Positions 33,052-43,551 of a stretch of DNA of 64,000 bases are shown piece after piece. The notes under the pieces are model-generated. The model made no database searches. It was not told the DNA's origin and worked only from the letters and a program-made list of their open reading frames with translations. Position 1 is the first letter of the stretch; each line of letters begins with the position of its first letter. Source of the stretch: Paramarasmius palmivorus (Eukaryota > Basidiomycota > Agaricomycetes > Agaricales > Marasmiaceae); the NCBI GenBank assembly GCA_037176845.1, contig JAYKXP010000098.1, forward strand, positions 115,325 through 179,324, written 5' to 3'. The translations under genes were made by a program, and so were the position numbers.

Positions 33052-33963
33052 TCAGCTATGTATACATGTTCTGCTTAGATTACCTCTACTCTGTGTCACC
33101 CCACGGCTTATCCACATTCCCGACTTGGGACCACTGTATGGTCTCAGTGCCCAATAGAAATGCACCAGCTCATACATCACCTTCCGAGTGCGTTGGTCGT
33201 ACAGAAGTAGACCTCTGCGCAGGAAATGCGTACTTCGGATGCACCCAAAGCTCAGACGTTTGATTTGGGGTGTAGCGATAACCCCACGCGAGAGCTTGCC
33301 AGTAAAGGACGTCACTAGTCGACCCAAAGCTTTGATACCACGGGGTGTCTGGTCAGAATCAATGTGGTGAAGGAAGAGCGTGTGTAGGTCAGGCGAACGA
33401 AGGCCCAGAAAGGCTTCGAGTTGGTCAACGTGCCCTTCGAGGGATAGAGTTTGCAAGAAAGGATTCCGAAATATAATGACTGTAAGATGGCCGTCCTCGT
33501 CCTTGAATTGCTTGCAGTGTACTTTGAGTCCATTGAGACCCGGAATGCCATGGATTCGCGTATGGAAGAGAGAATTGGAATGGTTATCTCGTCAGTGAGA
33601 GTGTACGCCGCTGGTGTCGAGAGTCAGGCCTGAAACGCGACATTCAGTCTGCGAAAGGTGTGAGATAAAGGGGATGAATCTTTGTGAAAGAGACAAAGAC
33701 TCTGTACGGGAGAGTTTCCGTCCTTGAGAAGACTGAAAAGATATCGAGCGAAACAAGAAGGGAAGAATTTGACGCCTCCAGAATTTGCATATCCTTGAAC
33801 TGTTGGCAACAGAGGTCGATAGATAGGAAAAGATGACGGTAAGAACTTCAGGACTGAAGCTAGGACAAAAAGTCAACACTAGAACCAACAGACGCAGAGC
33901 TACACACCAAGAACCATGTTCGACAAGCTTTTTCCCTTCGATGTTACCAGCGTCTTCGTTCAT
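33052..33963 (-). pseudogene. F-box/leucine-rich protein with one internal stop
   Basis: The ATG at 33963 opens MNEDAGNIEGKKLVEH, followed by an intron (gtgtgtagc to ttgtcctag) and an F-box: FSPEVLTVIFSYLSTSVANS, then CKFWRRQILPFLFRSI. The reading runs to LTLDTSGVHSH and a TGA at 33592-33594. It then continues in the same frame with LNGLKVHCKQF, LQTLSLEGHVDQLEAFLGL and LHTLFLHHIDS to 33052. F-box proteins recruit substrates to SCF ubiquitin ligases. The single stop next to an arginine codon suggests a recent nonsense change or an error. Confidence 0.65.
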
Positions 33964-34774
33964 GGCTCCACTTGGCCCCTGGCCACAGAGGATAGGATGA
34001 CGAAGGGAGAGCAAGGCCACGAGTTCATGATTATGGAGGTACGCTGTATCTTCCTGAACAGATGAAGTCTCGCAGGAACTCCGTCAGAACCGTCCTCAGG
34101 TATGCCCGATCTGTCACCAACCGAGATCGCCAGTTGACGTACAAGTCTGGGAACTGGTGCGGCGTAACAAGTTGTCTGAGTGTTGGAAAGACCATGTCCC
34201 GCATTGTCCATACACTCATCGATACCGTCGATGATGACGAGATTTGGTATCGCATTTCGTTGGACTTTCAAAAACGGCTTCAGAAGCAGTCTAAGTAACT
34301 GATGTTCCAACGAGGTCTGCAGGACTACAGGGTGAGAACGGATGGCGTCGATGATGAAGGGGCCAACGACTTCTTTGAGCCGATCCGACGTGCAGCACTG
34401 GTATGCAATCGTTGCTACAAACCGGTCCAGCTCGTCCCGGGTGGAATCGTTTCTCGAAAAGAAAAACGCTCCAACGAGTCTGCTTTCATGATCCTCCGAC
34501 ACTTTCTGGGCAATCGACGACTTCCCTACACCAGCGGGCCCATGAGCCTCGTTTTTGATCCACCGGCCCAGTCTGCTTAGAACCTTTGCTCGGGTGTTCG
34601 GGTGACAGTTTGGTGCAGGATAGCGCGCCCCTGCATCGCGAGCAGCGTTCACAGCGGCATGCTCTGCAAGTAGTCGAAGAATATCTTCTGTAATGGTAGG
34701 AGTGAGCGATATCGCCCACAAACTTGATTCCAGGTGCCCCCGGAAATGTGAAAATGACTCGAGCCGTCAATCAT
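33960..34774 (-). pseudogene. NACHT (NLR-like) gene, truncated and frameshifted
   Basis: The ATG at 34774 gives MIDGSSHFHISGGTWNQV, the usual short beta-rich start of agaricomycete NACHT proteins. In another frame follow ILRLLAEHAAVNAARDAG, CHPNTRAKVL, Walker A (HGPAGVGKSSIAQKV), AFFFSRNDS, and Walker B (LVIIDGIDEC). The reading is then lost at about 34200 and no winged-helix, HEAT, WD or ankyrin region follows. At least one frame change separates the motif from the NACHT part. Its 3' end abuts the F-box gene start. NACHT proteins are nucleotide-driven switches used in fungal recognition and cell death; this copy probably cannot work. Confidence 0.7.
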
Positions 34775-34869
34775 GAGAACCGTGGGGTATTGAAGAAAAG
34801 GGCATGAGAATGCAGAACTGCCAAACTTCTTGCTGTTCAACACCTGACATCCCGTCTCCAAACTGGGGT

Positions 34870-35210
34870 TCGTTGACGACTCACAGGTGGCATAACCAGA
34901 TATTTGGGCAAAGAAATTTTATAAGAAATAGTAGCAGAAATGATTAAAAAAATATGACCTTTATCTTCCCAAATATGTCATATCTACGGGTAGAAATTAG
35001 TCTTGTTTAGTCGTCCGAATTCATCAGCGATATATTCCTAAATATATCCTGTTTCTGAGCCCATAAATAGAACAGAAAATCTCACAAATTTTAACCCATA
35101 AACAACAAAGGATATGTCTACTTTTGGGTCTCAAATAGGTTAGTAATTGGCGCCCAAAAATGTGTCCTTTATTCGTCCAAATATCTATTCTTTTTTAGTG
35201 CCAATTCACA
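34870..35210. other. AT-rich spacer
   Basis: A markedly AT-rich stretch with recurring words such as cccaaatat and cccataaa. No coding potential is seen. It could be the remains of a transposon or an origin-like region; nothing decides between these. Confidence 0.35.
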
Positions 35211-36630
35211 TTACCCGAACATTTCCCGTAAAGAGCGCCATAATCTCGAGTTCTGCGACAGAGGCTCGGCCAGAAGCAGGCTATGATTCGCTATTTGGTA
35301 CTAGAGACTTGTACAACAGGAACGGTGTACTTAGGAACACGTCTGTCGGGATACACGGTACTACTCACCTCCGAAAATCGGGACTACGCCGAACATCAAT
35401 AATCTCAAGAATCTCTGAGGGATGCAGTGGGGGGTATTCTGGCGTGAGGAGGTCTGTTCTACGTCCTTTTTCTTGTCACATCCCTGAGATGTACTCCTCT
35501 GACTGGTCTTTGCGCTGTCCTGTCGAAGGCGGATTAGGGCGTAGCAGGATATTGAATTTCTCGGTTTGCGTACATAGATAGTCAGGCGTGAGTTGAGTTT
35601 TAGTATCTATCAGGAGTGCCGATATGTGCCTAGAGGCCGTGAATGTCTTGTAGCGAAGAATTCGAGGGAGTGTGCTGGAAATACGGGATGAATGGGCTGA
35701 ATTTGTGAATGCATCCCTCCGGATATTCCCTCTCATTCCGGGGAGGCGGTCGCTGAGCGCTAGTAGCACCACTCTTGCTTCTCCGTAGTCGAAAAACGCT
35801 GGCAGCCGCTGTCAGTCGAACCCATCAACGGACAGCCTGTCGAGGTATGAAATGCACCTCGCAAATACAGGCGATGGAAACGAGCATGTGGTATTTGACA
35901 TAGAATGTTTGAATTTTCCTCAATGCAGAAATCTCCTCGACTAATGGGTCGAGGGTAGCGGTGCCTAACCTGCGCTGATCGCGGTCTATCGCGAAACAGA
36001 TGTAATGATGCCGTTAGTTATCTCTACGATCGTCCAGGCCATGGAATTCACCTCTTGGATTTTGTCGCAATTTCAGGGCGGAACCTTTGGTGTGGATAAA
36101 TGGCGTTCGATACGAAAAAACGGCATTGGAATTCGCTGTGTCAAGAGAAATTCAGGAAATGAAGAACCTTTCGATAGATGCCGCCTCACCACTGAACGAT
36201 TTCCCCCGAGAACTTGAAGCTGACGAGTCTTCATGGGCGTGTGCTGATCAGTCCTATTGATCCTACCGGGTTTCTGAGTTGTCACACATAAGAATAGTAA
36301 AGACCCCGATTTCAACTTGCTTGGTGCTCTTCTGTTGCATTAGGGCCAAGTCAGCAAGGTTGTTGAAGAATGAAAAGCGGAAGATTGACCCTGTACCCAA
36401 CGCTGCATGTAGCTGTCGCTCACCAAATTTGGGCTTTGTACATTGGTCGCCTCTGCTCTGGAGTGACGAAGAGAGGCCTGAACCTGCCACAACGCACTAC
36501 TCCGAATTCGGAGATGCCAACTCGAGCCCAAAATTCATCGTGCACCACTTCAGTTTGACTTCGGTTTTTGTTTGCTGGTTCATCAAATCCCCCCTCCTCT
36601 TCCTATAAACCGGAGAAAAGGATCACAGGA
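35211..36630. other. Gene-poor stretch
   Basis: Open stretches exist at 35147-35581 (+), 35476-35772 (-) and 36263-36490 (-), but they lack codon-level or domain support. I see no gene. Confidence 0.35.
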
Positions 36631-36635
36631 AACCT

Positions 36636-36850
36636 TTCGGATATTGGCGGCAAGCCGTCCTGAAAGGTAGAACCTGAAATGACCTTTACCGATGTACGGA
36701 TAGTGGTGGTACCGAAGAGAGGTAGCGGGCGTCTATTTTCACGGGTCTCCTCCAACCTTGATCTCAGCTTGATCTTGACTTGTTCTCGAGTTATTCATGA
36801 CTTCTGGCCCTGCTAGCGGTGCTTCTCGACGAAGCTAGTGAGGAGAACGC
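36636..36850 (+). repeat. Dispersed repeat, copy 1
   Basis: It contains gaaatgacctttaccgatgt, ggtggtaccgaagagag and gatctcagcttgatcttgac in this order. An inverted copy lies at 49365-49590 and a shorter one at 55930-56035. All copies are fragments with indels. Confidence 0.75.
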
Positions 36851-37122
36851 AACCTAGATAGCCTCATCGTGTAAGTGCTTCCAGCTCTTTCCCGCAGCGC
36901 CGCAAATATTAATCCTCTTCCCCGAAGATCGGTCGTTACACCTCTTCCTATCTCCTCCACCTTCAAGTTCCCTGATATTCGGCATGGGTTCATCACTCTA
37001 GCGTGCCCATAGACTGCTGTTTTTCAACCCCAAAAATTGACCATACGAGCCCAGTAGGCCTTCGCTTATCCAGAGGAGCCAGCGCCCACGAGGAAACAAA
37101 GGATTGCCGTTGATAGAAGTGG

Positions 37123-37129
37123 TATAAAG
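37123..37129 (+). promoter_or_regulatory. TATA box of gene J
   Basis: TATAAAG in a GC-rich setting, 85 bp before the ATG at 37208. Confidence 0.45.
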
Positions 37130-37207
37130 AGCGGGCAGGCAGTATTGTGCGTTTCTCACTTTCTCTTACCAACTTCATCGTCTCAGCGATTTGCAGCCTT
37201 TGACGTC

Positions 37208-38088
37208 ATGCAGTTCTTTCTCCACATCGTCAGCACTGTTCTCCTCTCTTGTGTTGGCATAATTATCGCCCCGACACGAGCTGAAGCCGAATACCACCCG
37301 CCGCAGGATTTGAAAGTCACTTCACCACCAGGTCTGGGTTCTCGGTACCTGTTAGTTACCGACAACTTCTTGAATGTTCTGCCTACAATCTGGGTTTTGT
37401 CCAACGGCCTGAAAACAGAACCGACTCGGACGGATGATATGATATCTTCGAGACCCACCTCACCGAAGATGTAAGTTACATCTCACTCGTTGCTCAATCC
37501 AGTGATTCACGGGGTGTCCCACCAGGCCATGTTCTTTCCGGTCCCAGGCCAAAGAACTCAGCAAGCTTCTTCGTGAACGCAAGGTGGACAACGTGAGTTC
37601 TTTCTGGTCGCTCGATGCGGTATCGTGCTCATTTTGAACAGATCCTGGTCCGCGGTGATCGTGCCACGGTATTGACAAAGAAAGCGCTCGAGATGGACGC
37701 TTCTCTTTCTTCGGTCAAGGTGTATACCTTTGTCAACAATCCATTCACCGTCATCAAACACACCGACGCATTCGCAAAATTTGTTTCGCAGCTCGACAAC
37801 TTCCTGGCTGAAGTTCCGAGGTTCCTGCAGCCAATAGTTCCAGAGGCCTTCTTCCACTACATCCCTCGCGGAAAATCCCCGCGCCCACACCATCGTGATC
37901 ATGAGAATACTATTCAACCAGTGCACACGCTCCTATTCTTCTCATCGAACATCCCCCGTTGGTGGCATGTCGTGCAAGCGGTTTTTCGGTCGGATACGCC
38001 AGGACAGCATGGTTTCAGAGATGTCTTCTACGTGATCTTTTCCCCTCATATGTGGATCAATATGTGGGTTGAAGTCATAGATGTTTAG
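37208..38088 (+). CDS. Gene J: 258-residue protein with N-terminal signal/anchor, unknown function
   Basis: Exons 37208-37470, 37526-37592 and 37642-38088 join in frame with canonical sites (gtaagt, gtgagt). The first 26 residues (MQFFLHIVSTVLLSCVGIII...) form a signal peptide or signal anchor. The middle exon is basic and helical (SQAKELSKLLRERKVDN). The C-terminal half includes TVIKHTDAFAKFVSQLDNFL, FFHYIPRGKSPRPHHRDHE and WWHVVQAVFRSD; the histidine-rich loop might bind metal. I recognise no family. It follows the dispersed repeat directly, with a TATA box between. The intact splice model and long uninterrupted last exon support a real gene. Confidence 0.6.
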
Positions 38089-40758
38089 CATCTTCGCAAT
38101 AATAGTGAGCAATTGAACATCCCATTGCAGTGTCTGTATCTGTATGCTCATTCCGTTTCGCAGATCGTGGATCAATTTTCGCCTCCAAACGCGTATATGT
38201 GATTAGTTTGAGATAGAGTCTCCTTGTTTACCGTTTAGCTTCTCCAGTATCGTTAGGGCAAGCGGCAGTTCCCGCTACCGCGTATCCGGAAGCGTTCACA
38301 AAGAGTAGCGAATATTCTAGTTGAAGGATGTGATCTAGTTTGAACAAATATACACTGAAAAGCCAAGAAAGGACATGAGCATTACAGATAGGATTATATC
38401 GCATTAGCAACAGGTCTAGGACGGCGAGCTACGACAATACGAAATGGGACACAAATGACAAGACAAGTGTGTGGTTTCTTCACAGCTCGGCCCATTCATA
38501 GCAAAAAAGCAACACGTAAATAAAAGTGGCGAGTGCGTTCACCACACCTTTGGATGTTCCGTCCATTACAAAAATCTCGCGGTGTTTTCGATGACCTTTA
38601 GAACAGCATCAGAAAGCCAGTGAGAAGGAGCCTTCATTAATAAAGAGAGAGGCCTGCATGTGTGGTTGTAACGGGAACGAATATATCGCAAGTCCCCATG
38701 AATTGTGTGCAGAAGATCTTCCGCGTAGTTCAATTCAGATATCGATTGTAGAGACTGTGCGTCGAAAATGTAGTTTTAACTTTGTCTTCCTCACTCTACC
38801 CACTAGTATCCGAGATGCTCCAGATCAATTCCAGCGTAATGCAACTTCCAGTGCTGCATTCTGCAATGCAAATCCATTGTACTTCTTTACTGCTGATCCG
38901 GCAGATACGTCTGAAACACTGTAGTGGTATATGAAGCCGGGGCCTTCGCGCTTCTTGTCATTGTCCGTGATCTTGAGCGTGATCTTGAACAAGACGCGCC
39001 AAGGCAGAGACCAGAACGTCCTGCACGTACGACTATGACACTGGTCCAGGGGTTCTCGTTGTAACAGCATCATCGTATGAAGGCAAGGAAAGTGTAGACA
39101 ATGAGAGTTGCGCGCCCGAAAAACGTGGAGGAGCGGATGGAGACATCCTTGTAAAAGACTACAGAGCCACTTAGCGGTGTAGATGAAACTGGTCTGAAAA
39201 CAGTCACCTGAGCAAGGGAGACTGAGCGGCTGAAAACTTAACGGGCGTCGTCAGCAATTCGTTTAAAGAGAGCACTAAGGACTTTGTGAGTCCTGTAGAT
39301 GGGATAGGTATTAGGATTAGACAGAATTGTTGGAGAACACCCACCTGAGCAAAGAAGATCTCGCGGCAGAGAACCCAGATCCGAGGAGAGAGCTGATCAG
39401 TCGTGTAGGTAGAAGTGCTATGGAGATACTCACTTGAGGAAAGTAACTGACGAGATTGAGGGAAACTCGTCACCGACCCGTTGAAGCTGGGTACTAATTC
39501 CCCGGGGAATCACGTTGAAATAAGCAGAATCGACAGAGACACGAGTGTTTTCCAATGGGGTCAAGCAGAAATTCATGTTATGCAGTTCTGTCGATGGAGG
39601 TGGCGCTCGAGTAAGGGTCGTGAACAGAAGGTTGATCCTCACCTGAGCCACGAAACTAAGAAGACTTTCATACAGTGAGCAAAGGAACCAAGGATTATCG
39701 TTGCCAGGAACCATGTTCAGCGTCCTGGAGTTACACTCCGGTTGTTAACATCGCCAACGCTAGGGCGCGATACTATCGAGAAGTATCCATACCTCGCTTG
39801 ATCTCGAATTCCCTCAACTGTAGAGAGAGCAAAAAGGCCGGGTGGCGGGGGCGGGGGGCCTATGAAATAAGGACTAGCGGCTAAGACGCGAAAACGTGGA
39901 CGAGGTAAATTCTTCAGATAGCGAATCCATGTCTTCAGTTGTATTTCCGGTTCCAACTCTGAGAAAGGCCGAACTCTGTGAATTGTTCATAAATCCGCCG
40001 ATAATGCTAATATTGAGCCATCGACGGACTGTGTCGAGATTTCGGTGAAGCAGAAATACCGCAAGACCATAACGACGATGTGAGATAACGACCGACTTTG
40101 CGTCTACAGTCATTGTGGAGCGAATGTGTTCGTTAGAAAAAGGATCGTAGTATGAGCGGGGAGGTGATATAGAAACGTCCTATTCGATGTTCCCAGAAGG
40201 GAAAAAAAAAACGCGAGTGAGAGCAGCGAAACTATAGCATGGCACGTGTTAGAATATTTAAGTGGCAACGAGTCAGCTCAAGAAAAGTACTTGTTGTGAA
40301 GGTAGAAAGCGTTGGAAAGGCTGGTGATGTTACAAGGATGACCTTGACAAGCAAGGTGACTTCGTCTTTCTTTTTTCTGTGATAATTCCTGGAAATTGCA
40401 GCCTTTTTTGTACATAAGTACAAACGATGACACGTGTACTGAACCCCGGCCTCATCAGTCACCCGCGTCCTTTCGACCCACTTCGCTGGCGACGCCCACA
40501 CTCTCATTCTCCTTGTTACCCCTCTGTGCGGACCTTTTCAGCGACACTGTCGAAGCATGTGAGAGACGAATCGGTGGCTGGCTGTGATTAACGCTGGTAG
40601 CTGACCTATCACATTCGGGGACATCGTGCTGTTGATCCCCGCCCAGGCCTTAGGTGTGGTACTACCCCTCATTATGAGCGCTGCAGGTGCGTGGTGTATC
40701 TCTATGACTTCTATAGACTGACCTTGATTAGAATACGAGGAATAGTATATATGTACTG
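38089..40758. other. Long region without a confident gene
   Basis: Minus-strand pieces at 39073-38825 (KITLKITDNDKKREGPGFIY) and 39714-39430 (SLYESLLSFVAQ then a donor-like gtgagg) might be exons of a decayed gene. I could not connect them. The plus-strand stretch 38658-38924 has no support. Confidence 0.3.
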
Positions 40759-41494
40759 CTATACGACGTTAGCAATGCATATATTTTTCGCGATCTCCGA
40801 CCATCCATCCTTGGTTTCGGAATTCAGCTTTTCCTGGCTATCATCTTCCATGAGAAGTTCCATCGAATGCCCCTGAAGAAGTATCTTTGCATCAAAATCA
40901 CGCAGAAGCCGTATCGAATGCCTCGACAAGGCCACATAGATGTTGAAGAGGTTCAAGCTGCCTCCGGGGAGTGTAGCGATATCGACTATCACTGGAACTA
41001 TGTTCTGGCCCTGTGAACGGTAGTCGGTGAATGCATAGGCCAATGATAGGGGGTACTGTAATCGTTTGACTGTTTGGTATGTTGCAGGTCCTTTTTGCTG
41101 CCGAACAGAAATCCGCATGGTTTGCTGACGTGGTTGAATAGGTATGACACCTTCATCCAGGCCGTCCAGTTTGAGATTCGCGTTCGTTCCAGCTCCACCG
41201 GAATGTATAGTGGTAGCCGATGAAGATATTCTGTTCTGGACAGATAGGTGGTTCGTCTGGATGTAGCACAATGTCCACGATAGTGCCCCTTGCACCATTA
41301 GCCAAGTTGAGGTCAGTCTCGATATTTTGAATCACCATGACCCGTGCTCCAACTGCAATTGACACTGTTTCCGGCAGATCCTGCTTGGTGTTCCGTTTTC
41401 GCTCACTCGATGTGCGGTTGCTGCTTTGCCAACCAAATCCACTCTTCCTCAAGCGCAAACGCGATGCATAGTGGGTAAACGTAAATCCAACCAA
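40759..41494 (-). pseudogene. PIF1-like DNA helicase, C-terminal fragment
   Basis: Two overlapping frames give LPETVSIAVGARVMVIQNIE, DLNLANGARGTIVDIVL, then LAYAFTDYRSQGQNIVPVIV, LFNIYVALSR and RLLRDFDAKIL. These are the last helicase motifs of PIF1/RRM3 family proteins, as found in eukaryotic Helitrons and in stand-alone mushroom copies. The N-terminal Walker motifs are absent and a frameshift lies near 41200. No Rep domain or Helitron terminus was found, so the source element is unknown. Confidence 0.75.
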
Positions 41495-41750
41495 CTTTCA
41501 TTCATTACTCTTACTCTACTATCCCTCTTTAGTCTCAGTATAATCATCATACTTTAGCTGTATATATAACCAGTCGACGTGACCATACACACAGCTCGTA
41601 ACTTACATTCGCTCATTTTCATGCAGTGCCTACATATTTACACTTCAGACAAGCCAGGTGCGCAGCCGCCGTAGGCAGTACTTCCCGAGTGACAGCTATT
41701 TCTATTATCCTAGGCCGCTCTCGAGAAAAGTTGTGATGACCAAGCGGTTC

Positions 41751-42265
41751 TCACTCCACTACGTCTGCCTCGAGTTTTGCACCATATCCGGTTGCGATTA
41801 CAGCAAGTGAGCGTGCTGCTCCACCTTGGAGCTTCTTTGTCAGCATACACTGTCTTTCAAAACGGCCTACGATAATGGAAATAGCTGGAACAGGTGGACG
41901 AGAAGTGTGGAAAAGGGTCATAAGTCGGGTATTGCCGACCAGCCGAGACTCGTCGCAGATCAATCTGTGACCGAGGCATCGAGATTCGAGAAGAGTCAGA
42001 TCTGAGATAGACTCTCCTCTTTTCCGGGAGCGGAATGTCGTGACTCGAGATGTCATCACACGACCGATTACCTTCCTTCCTTCAAAGCTTCAAGCTTCAT
42101 TCCTTCTAGTTCCACTGTCTCAAAGGTTCCGAGACCCGATACACCACCAACAATCCTAGTAAATGAAAGGTGCAACTTGTCGTTGGCGTTTCCGCTAGTA
42201 TCAAGAACGTGGTCAGCACTGCGCTCATCGAGCAGTTTAACCTTGAATGTCCAGCAACGGATCAT
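41751..42265 (-). CDS. Hypothetical protein, low support
   Basis: Two adjacent open pieces, 42265-42068 (MIRCWTFKVKLLDERSADHV) and 42059-41751 (MMTSRVTTFRSRKRGESISD), have balanced amino-acid composition and could join by a short intron. I recognise no domain. The PIF1 fragment lies downstream. It may be a relic. Confidence 0.3.
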
Positions 42266-43551
42266 TTTCTGAGGCCAAAGAAGACCGACCGAATACTACG
42301 GCGGAGGGAAAGTGACAGTGCTTAAAACAAGGGAGTGAAATGACTTCCTTGGTCAAGCTCAGAATGCTGCCAGGAAGACGCAGAAAGATTTATCAGCTCG
42401 CTCCCGGAGGAGTTCCAGGTGAGTAGCAGATACCCAGCCATACATTTGCATTAGTACTGATTTACGATTAGGTGACGTGAGGCGCTCGTTTACGAGTTCA
42501 GGACATGGAAAACTTGGAAGATTGAAGAGAGAAGGTTGTCAGTCCTCGGCGGGCACGAGATAGAAAGGAAAAAGGAGGGAGGCACATTGCAGTTCAGACG
42601 CTGATGAGCTACATCATCGCTAGTAGTCGAGCGCCGATGTCTGCGTAGGGGAGACTACATCATCGCCGATAAGTTAATGTCGATAACTTGAAGCTCTTTC
42701 AACAGCGCCAACGCAAGTAACACATACTACTGTTGACATTCTGCTGGTAAGCACAAGTAGGTCTTAAGTGCGGACATTGCCTAACAGATCTGGATAAGCC
42801 CGGATTAGAGGAATTATTCGATTGGCCGTAGAGTTCGAAGAGCTGTCACGGATGGAGACAGTCAGGTCTTAAGGTAAAACAGGGTCCTTTGGTCGATTAT
42901 TGGCATCTATTTGGCGTCTATGGACACTTGGCAACAAAAGATACGTCCTCAGGTGGCACTATTGAACACGGAAGCTGCGACGTTTTACTTATATGCTTTG
43001 TCTCCATTGATTAGGGAGTGTACTACCATAACCACACTAGCGTTTTTCGGATGTCCCCTCGGATCTGAAGGTGTTTGAAACTGCAAGTGGAGAAGTGAGT
43101 ATGTGTTCAAGTCCACGCAACTCGTCGACATATGCGCCGGAGGACCTCCCGAACACATACTCACATTAGCCTATTCATTCTCTGATACTAACCATGTAGA
43201 ATATAATGTCAACATCTTGCGAAGCCTAATGCCGACTCATACAGGAGTGTTCTGCCAATGGGAAAGGAAATGGAAGTGTAACTCGATCGCAAACATGTAC
43301 GAATCTCATCGTTCACATCATTGTTGATGAGCGCGTCTAGGATCTGCGGGAGCAAAGCAAGACCAAGATATCCTCACTGACGGGCGCATTGCAGTGCCAT
43401 TGTACTTGTCTCAGTTATCTAGGATTGATCATGATGAACAGCCTGTTATATAGTTTATTAAGTACAACTTGTAGAGTATGGACCTGGTAACCAGATTGTC
43501 GAGTAGAGAAAACGTAGAACAGAGAATTTCTAAAAAATCACAGCGATATAT
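42266..43551. other. Intergenic region
   Basis: No supported gene. Short open stretches lack homology cues. It includes the 3' flank of the WD40 gene. Confidence 0.4.

Noticed and set aside
35147..35581. 144-residue open frame on the plus strand
   Set aside because: No domain, no splice context and unbiased composition; likely chance.
40200..41494. Helitron element
   Set aside because: Only the C-terminal helicase motifs are present. No Rep/HUH domain, TC start or hairpin-CTRR end was found.
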